Source: Nitrospira sp. (lineage in GTDB: Bacteria; Nitrospirota; Nitrospiria; Nitrospirales; Nitrospiraceae). From it: a DNA stretch of 7,181 bases. Position numbers and translations under genes: made by a program. Of the stretch, positions 5,861-7,181 are shown piece by piece. The notes beneath the pieces are model-generated. The model did no database searches and was not told the DNA's origin. It saw only the letters and a program-made list of their open reading frames with translations. The stretch covers positions 1-7,181 of the forward strand of contig JANYAJ010000058.1 of NCBI GenBank assembly GCA_025361385.1. The letters are read 5' to 3'. Within the stretch, counting starts at the first letter, position 1, and the number at the start of each line of letters is the position of its first letter.

Positions 5861-6340
5861 ATGAAGTTTTCGTCGACTCGCTTCGGGGCATTAGAGGTCT
5901 CTGATCGTTCGATCCTGACCTTCCCCTCCGGCATCCTGGGATTTCCGGATTGGACGCGGTATGTCATTCTCGACCACGGGACCGATGCACCGTTCAAGTG
6001 GCTACATTGTATTGAGGAGTCCAGCCTGGCATTCGTCGTGCTCGACCCCGCGCTGTTCCATGCCAATTATCGGGTCGAGATCCCGGATGAAGTGTTGGCG
6101 GAAGTGAAGGGAACGGCCTCGGACGGATTGACGCTGGCCGTGATTCTCACCATTCCGTCCGAAGATCCAGGCCGTATCACGGCCAACCTGCGCGGGCCAC
6201 TTCTCATGAATCCCTCCACCAGGCTCTGTAAGCAGATGGTTCTCTCTGACGACTATCCCACCCGCTATCCGATTTTCGCCATGCCTGCTGCCTGCCAGTC
6301 TTCACAGCCTGAGTCGCGCTCCGAAGCCATCCCAGCATAG
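5861..6340 (+). CDS. fliW: Flagellar assembly factor FliW (CsrA antagonist)
   Basis: This 159-residue protein carries the FliW signatures in order: RFGALEV (7-13), FPSGILGF (21-28), PFKWLHCIEE (44-53), LAFVVLDP (56-63), IPDEVLAEV (74-82), TANLRGPLLMNP (107-118) and DYPTRYPI (131-138). The tail after about 142 is short, polar and probably disordered. In the known pathway FliW binds flagellin; when flagellin is exported, FliW is freed and binds CsrA allosterically, relieving repression of flagellin mRNA. Its gene directly follows csrA with a 9-nt gap and a ribosome site overlapping the csrA stop, so the two regulators are probably made together. In Bacillus the order is fliW-csrA; here it is reversed. 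No flagellin gene is visible in the window. Confidence 0.94.
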   Translation: MKFSSTRFGALEVSDRSILTFPSGILGFPDWTRYVILDHGTDAPFKWLHCIEESSLAFVVLDPALFHANYRVEIPDEVLAEVKGTASDGLTLAVILTIPSEDPGRITANLRGPLLMNPSTRLCKQMVLSDDYPTRYPIFAMPAACQSSQPESRSEAIPA

Positions 6341-6348
6341 CAATTTAT

Positions 6349-6415
6349 CGTGAATCGTGCTCGCAAACCATGTAGTCCTGGCTTGCTAGAAACGTTTCAC
6401 ACTTCACGTTTCACG
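6349..6415. repeat. Nested inverted repeat between convergent genes, with a direct repeat
   Basis: CGTGAATCGTG (6349-6359) pairs with CACGTTTCACG (6405-6415) at 10 of 11 positions. Inside it GCAAACCA (6363-6370) pairs with TGGCTTGC (6379-6386) at 7 of 8 positions around an eight-base loop. ACGTTTCAC occurs twice (6392-6400 and 6406-6414), with CACTTCACG between as a variant. The element fills the 82-bp gap between the convergent fliW and kinase genes. It could act as a bidirectional terminator or be a dispersed short repeat. It lacks a strong U tract on the plus strand, so it is not called a standard terminator. Confidence 0.5.
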
Positions 6416-6422
6416 GGGTTTC

Positions 6423-7181
6423 TTATGCCGCCGAATTATTCTTATCCGGTTGCGACGCTGTTCGCGTTTCCATAATTTTAACAAGGCGAACCACTGCCAC
6501 CTCAAGCTGGGTATAGATGACGGGGGCATCGAGCAGCATGCCGAGCCGTCCGAGCGCTTCCAATCGACCGGCAGCCAAGACGACCTCCGGTGCACAGAGG
6601 TTCCCCGCTGTGCCTTTCAAGAGGTGGGCGGCTTGTTCGATGGCCCGCTGATCTTGGCTCGCCAGGGCGATGCGGATGTTCTCCAGCATGGGTTGGTAGC
6701 GCTGAAGAAATAAGATGATTAGCTGGTCCAATAATTCACGATCGCCGCCGATATTGCGTAACATCGTGGTGGTATCAAAAATCATCGGAAATGCGTCAGC
6801 GGCAGCAGTTGCTGCCGTATTGGGGGAAGGTGTATTGCCGCTGTCCATAGCCCGTGAAGGTTGGGATGTCTGAATCCACCGCTCGAGCGCACCCTTGAGT
6901 TCCTCTTTCCGAATGGGCTTCGTTAAGTAATCGTCCATGCCAGCCGCGAGACAGCGCTCGCGATCTCCTTGCATGGCGTTGGCCGTCAACGCCATGATCG
7001 GAATATGGCGTGCCGCAGGGGAGTCGGAGGTCATCGATGCCTGAACGTCGGCTTCGCGTTGGCGAATGAGTTTGGTCGCGCCGAATCCATCGAGGATCGG
7101 CATCTGACAGTCCATCAGGATCGCGACATAGCCGCCTCGCTCCAATGCGGCCAATGCGTCACGACCGTTCTCGACGACGTC
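6423..7181 (-). CDS. Hybrid sensor histidine kinase, C-terminal REC-Hpt part (cut by window edge)
   Basis: The minus-strand frame is open from the right edge to a TAA at 6423-6425, giving 252 visible residues with the N-terminus missing. Visible residues 1 to about 105 are the back half of a receiver domain: VVENGRDALAAL, then the phospho-acceptor D24 in MDCQMPILDGF, T66 in ALTANAM and K88 in LTKP. After an Ala/Thr/Ser/Pro linker (about 106-130), residues about 134-240 form an Hpt domain with phospho-accepting H186 in AAHLLKGTAGNL. This REC-Hpt order is typical of the C-terminus of hybrid kinases of the BarA/GacS or RpfC type, but a stand-alone REC-Hpt protein cannot be excluded. An internal TTG at 7152-7154 is not the start, because receiver sequence continues upstream of it. 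The gene is convergent with the flagellar cluster; no specific pathway can be named. Confidence 0.9.
   Translation of the reverse strand, partial: DVVENGRDALAALERGGYVAILMDCQMPILDGFGATKLIRQREADVQASMTSDSPAARHIPIMALTANAMQGDRERCLAAGMDDYLTKPIRKEELKGALERWIQTSQPSRAMDSGNTPSPNTAATAAADAFPMIFDTTTMLRNIGGDRELLDQLIILFLQRYQPMLENIRIALASQDQRAIEQAAHLLKGTAGNLCAPEVVLAAGRLEALGRLGMLLDAPVIYTQLEVAVVRLVKIMETRTASQPDKNNSAA

Noticed and set aside
6800..6817. Perfect inverted repeat CGGCAGCA-GT-TGCTGCCG
   Set aside because: It lies inside the Ala/Thr-rich linker codons of the kinase gene, has a two-base spacer unsuitable for an RNA hairpin, and is probably a by-product of alanine codons.
7152..7154. TTG codon as the start of a short REC-Hpt protein
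   Set aside because: The frame stays open to the right edge and the residues before the TTG (VVENGRDA) fit the receiver domain, so the gene continues beyond the window.
1..7181. CRISPR arrays, tRNA or rRNA genes, insertion sequences, attachment sites
   Set aside because: No regularly spaced repeats, cloverleaf-like segments, transposase frames or terminal repeats were seen; coding sequence covers nearly all of the window.

Overview
The window reads as chromosomal DNA from a flagellated Gram-negative-type bacterium of medium GC content. Gene content, protein style and the short GTGAAACGT-like intergenic repeat make Nitrospirota (Nitrospira-like) my best guess. This is an inference from recall; no phylogenetic marker gene is present.

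Layout: positions 1-6340 hold one plus-strand late flagellar cluster, flgM - flgN - flgK - flgL - csrA - fliW. A sigma-28-like promoter lies at the left edge, and a second sigma-28-like promoter lies between flgL and csrA. Positions 6341-6422 are a short convergent intergenic spacer with a nested inverted repeat. From 6423 to the right edge, on the minus strand, is the C-terminal part of a hybrid sensor kinase (receiver plus Hpt domains), cut by the window end.

How the genes fit together: FlgM (anti-sigma-28) holds late transcription off until the hook is finished and FlgM is exported. FlgN is the export chaperone for FlgK and FlgL, which form the hook-filament junction. CsrA represses translation of target mRNAs (flagellin in the Bacillus paradigm), and FliW, released from flagellin, antagonises CsrA. 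The cluster therefore joins a transcriptional checkpoint (FlgM/sigma-28) and a translational one (CsrA/FliW) around the junction proteins.

Most notable points: (1) FlgK (674 aa) and especially FlgL (819 aa, against about 317 aa in E. coli) are enlarged by a recurring beta-rich module of about 100 residues. There is one copy in FlgK and three in FlgL, and the FlgK copy is most like the first FlgL copy, which suggests module exchange between adjacent genes. (2) The ribosome binding sites of flgM, csrA and fliW can each be drawn in small hairpins. The csrA one puts AGGGAA in a six-base loop, as expected for CsrA autoregulation, and the fliW one overlaps the csrA stop codon. (3) csrA-fliW appears to have its own sigma-28 promoter. 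No wholly new system is evident; the novelty lies in these architectural and regulatory details.
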